NCBI RefSeq assembly: GCF_009799925.1
Contig: NZ_WELK01000001.1
Location: 372,001 to 436,000, forward strand
Direction: 5' to 3'
Origin: Pseudomonas sp. R-28-1W-6
GTDB taxonomy: Bacteria > Pseudomonadota > Gammaproteobacteria > Pseudomonadales > Pseudomonadaceae
DNA length: 64,000 nucleotides
The notes under the pieces are model-generated. The model worked only from the letters and a program-made list of their open reading frames with translations, searched no databases and was not told the origin of the DNA. Positions within the stretch are counted from its first letter, which is position 1; each line of letters begins with the position of its first letter. Position numbers and translations under genes: made by a program. Shown here piece by piece: positions 61,626 through 64,000 of the stretch.

Positions 61626-64000
61626 ATGAGTACCGGACTACTCGAACAACGCGTCAACTATCCCAACACCCAGTATGAATATGGTTATGGCGGCGGTGGT
61701 GGCTCAGACGCCGATGGTAACAACCTAAAGGAAATCGACTGCTCGCACCTGCTCCACCTCATGCTCAAGGATGCCAGCTATATCATCCCTTATCGCACGA
61801 CATCTCAACTTAGAACGGACACTACGCATTACGACACGGTTGCACTGGCGGATGTACAGCCCGGAGATATCGCGCTATGGACCGGTAGCACCCTGAACCA
61901 TACGGGAGTGATCGAGACAATCGGTGTAAATCGAGATCGCGGAGAGTTCTTCGGATCACAGAACAACACTGGGCCGAAATCCGCCAGGTTCGGTGTAGGC
62001 GCCCCCTTTTGGCCGATGCCGACCCTGTACCTGCGACCCAAACCCGAGTTCCGCACTGGTGACCAGACCACTCCCTCAGCTCCTGCGCCAGCACCGGCGG
62101 CTGAATCACCTAAGGCACAAGTCAAACCGACGCTCAACTTCGAATATCCGATCCGTAACGCCAGTGGTCAGCAATACAGCGAAGCGGAAGAACTATTCGC
62201 CCTTCTGGAAAAAGAGTCATCCGGGCGCTACCTGCTGGGAAATCATGGTTTCTGGCATGGCGGTATACATTTCAGCGAAGCCAGCGCCCCCCAGTGTGTC
62301 CGACAGCACCCTGTGCGTTGCATCGCCGATGGCGAGGTCGTGGCCTATCGCCTAAACAATGACTATCTGGAATCTACGTATACAGGCAGTGCGCAGTGCA
62401 CCAACCTACGTTATTCCAGCTCGTTCTGCCTGATCCGACACGAGTACTACTCTCCACCGAACCCGGCGAAAGACGCCAACAAAGACAAACAAAACAGCCT
62501 GGTTTTCTACAGCCTCTACATGCACCTGCTGCCCTATTCGCGCTATGCGCCGGAAGAGGAGAAAGGACCGCAACGGGTCAAAGTCATCAACGGCGGCTGG
62601 CCAGCGCGCAACCTGCCAATGGGCGAACCCGGCAGTGAGGTGCTGGGTGAAATTTCCAATGGCACCGAATTCGTGATTCTCGAAGAGCGTGACGGTACCG
62701 ATAACAGCTATCGATTCTCTCGAGGCCGTATAGCGAAGGGAAAGGTCGGGGAGAAAAAGGAAGGTGACGAAGTTTGGTTCGCGTCCCAGCAGAACGGTCA
62801 GCCGATCCAGAATAATGCCGGCAAGCAGCGCTTACAGAATGTTCCGGCTATCGAACGGATACGCCCGGGCTATTGGCAGGGCAAAGTTCGTGCGACTGTC
62901 AGTACCTTGAACGGAATCAAGGTACGCAGCGCTCCTTCCGGCGAAAAGGGCGGCCCACAGCTGGCACCGAATCAGGTCCTGTGCCCGGGTAGCGTTGTCG
63001 AGTTCGATAGCGACAAGGTGCGTTGGCTTCAGCTGGAGGATGACAAGAACTACCCGATGGCCGAGTGCATTTTCGTTCCAGGCCAGGGTGGACTGAAGGG
63101 TGGGGGTACTCTGCCAGCGACTTTCTGGCTATGCGTGGATGACACGGGCAAAGGCAAGATGGTCAATCACGACAGCATTATTCCCAGCAGCTTCGACTCC
63201 GTAGTCACTCTAAAGACAGCCATCAAGGCCGGAGATCCGATCGGCTACATGGGCCTATACGAAACACCAACTGCTACGGGTGGCCGTGCCGGCAAGCACC
63301 AAGTGCATATCGAGGTGTTCAGCGGGGATGCACAGTTGCAGGCCTTCCTCGAAAACCAAGCCAAACTGGAACAAGGCCGCAAACATCTGCGCCTACCCGC
63401 CGGTACCGAACTGTTCGACCGCTCGATCCTGGACGCCAACTCGAGCCCTTTTTCCGCCAACAGCTACCAGCTAAAGCGCGAACATGTCGTGCCGGTAGAC
63501 AAGAGCCCGAGCATCAAGGACAGCAAAGGCCAGGAGTGGTACCAGGTCACCGTGTTGGAAAACCGGCAAAGCATCGCTGGCCTGGTGAAAAAGCCAACCG
63601 ACTCCTCCTCGGATCTGGAAATCATCTATCAGTACGATCTCAAGAAACATGGCTTTCGCATCGTCGAAGAACAAAACGAGAACGCTGACGGTTTCCTCGA
63701 TAAGGACAACATGCCAGCGTTCTTCAAGGAGCTGTACAACGAGATCGACAGCCTCGGCGATGCGAACGGAGAGGTAAGCCCACAGGAGCTGAAGACTGCC
63801 CTGCATGACCCTGACCTGCGCGAGCGCTGGTCGAAATTGATCGCGTTACACCCCACCGAATGGCAGGCCAAGTCCAGTGATACAAAATGGCAGCGTCTAA
63901 ATGCCCTGCTCAAGGACAACCAGGAACTGCTCAAGCACGAACAGAGGCGTATCGACGACCTGGTCTTCTGGGACGAGGTAAAAACGGCCGAGCTAAAAAC
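61626..64000 (+). CDS. VgrG-linked peptidoglycan hydrolase effector, NlpC/P60 + M23-like (3' end outside window)
   Basis: At least 791 residues; the frame is open from ATG 61626 to the window edge, so the gene is cut. No signal peptide, as expected of T6SS cargo. Residues ~15-140 look like an NlpC/P60 amidase: Cys39 in EIDCSHLLH, VQPGDIALW, His92 in NHTGVIE. A Pro/Ala linker follows. From ~180 an M23 (LytM)-like domain has HGFWHGGIHF (His211, His215), LYMHL (His300) and HQVHIEVF (His561), with SH3-like inserts (VRATVSTLNGIKVRSAPSG). Residues ~685-725 hold EF-hand-like loops (NADGFLDKD, GDANGEVSPQEL). G+C is about 50% in 62701-62760. It should cut peptide bonds in the prey cell wall. Confidence 0.82.
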   Translation, partial: MSTGLLEQRVNYPNTQYEYGYGGGGGSDADGNNLKEIDCSHLLHLMLKDASYIIPYRTTSQLRTDTTHYDTVALADVQPGDIALWTGSTLNHTGVIETIGVNRDRGEFFGSQNNTGPKSARFGVGAPFWPMPTLYLRPKPEFRTGDQTTPSAPAPAPAAESPKAQVKPTLNFEYPIRNASGQQYSEAEELFALLEKESSGRYLLGNHGFWHGGIHFSEASAPQCVRQHPVRCIADGEVVAYRLNNDYLESTYTGSAQCTNLRYSSSFCLIRHEYYSPPNPAKDANKDKQNSLVFYSLYMHLLPYSRYAPEEEKGPQRVKVINGGWPARNLPMGEPGSEVLGEISNGTEFVILEERDGTDNSYRFSRGRIAKGKVGEKKEGDEVWFASQQNGQPIQNNAGKQRLQNVPAIERIRPGYWQGKVRATVSTLNGIKVRSAPSGEKGGPQLAPNQVLCPGSVVEFDSDKVRWLQLEDDKNYPMAECIFVPGQGGLKGGGTLPATFWLCVDDTGKGKMVNHDSIIPSSFDSVVTLKTAIKAGDPIGYMGLYETPTATGGRAGKHQVHIEVFSGDAQLQAFLENQAKLEQGRKHLRLPAGTELFDRSILDANSSPFSANSYQLKREHVVPVDKSPSIKDSKGQEWYQVTVLENRQSIAGLVKKPTDSSSDLEIIYQYDLKKHGFRIVEEQNENADGFLDKDNMPAFFKELYNEIDSLGDANGEVSPQELKTALHDPDLRERWSKLIALHPTEWQAKSSDTKWQRLNALLKDNQELLKHEQRRIDDLVFWDEVKTAELK

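Overview
The window is a G+C-rich (about two thirds G+C by eye) gammaproteobacterial chromosome segment and reads as Pseudomonas. The reasons are uvrD, folE2/zigA and cfa neighbourhoods like those near the end of the P. aeruginosa map, Pseudomonas-type REP palindromes, two genes of the extracellular mcl-PHA depolymerase type, and a type VI secretion (T6SS) locus in the gene order of P. aeruginosa HSI-II. The depolymerases and the GTAGGGTGCGC repeats suggest a P. alcaligenes/resinovorans-like species, but this is inference. I saw no tRNA, rRNA, insertion sequence, integrase or CRISPR array.

Region 1 (1-12 kb): 3' part of uvrD, a TetR-like regulator, a PaiB-type flavoprotein, a Tim44-domain protein, a VOC protein, an RNase AS-like exoribonuclease, a Tat-exported PhoX-type phosphatase, a YbaK deacylase, an SMI1/KNR4 protein, and a response-regulator/TPR protein overlapping a minimal histidine kinase. 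Five copies of a 63-64 bp palindromic element sit between genes in the first 16 kb and nowhere later.

Region 2 (11.4-17 kb): a catabolic unit with a GntR/FCD regulator and SDR on one strand, facing a class III aminotransferase, glutamine-synthetase-like ligase and second SDR on the other. Two identical TGTGATCACA palindromes lie between the divergent units. This looks like gamma-glutamylation-type breakdown of an unknown amine.

Region 3 (17-36 kb): a hotdog thioesterase, several conserved hypotheticals, two alpha/beta hydrolases, a TetR regulator, a DUF1302/DUF1329 envelope pair and two tandem extracellular PHA depolymerases. Next comes a zinc-starvation block (two COG0523 GTPases and FolE2, with a Zur box between zigA and folE2), then DUF2207 + LemA and a cyclopropane fatty acid synthase.

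Region 4 (36-64 kb): a nearly complete T6SS operon, all on the + strand: tssA-B-C-E, a PAAR/effector/immunity cassette, tssF-G-H, a sigma54 activator, a small lipoprotein, fha, tssJ-K-L-M, PP2C phosphatase, Ser/Thr kinase, vgrG, a periplasmic Sel1-like protein and a large peptidoglycan-hydrolase effector running off the right edge. No hcp (tssD) is present. The most interesting parts are the low-G+C PAAR cassette placed between tssE and tssF, its unrecognised effector and four-helix membrane immunity candidate, the NlpC/P60 + M23-like effector beside vgrG, and a tssA upstream region with six copies of AAGTTG, some arranged as two tandem palindromes.
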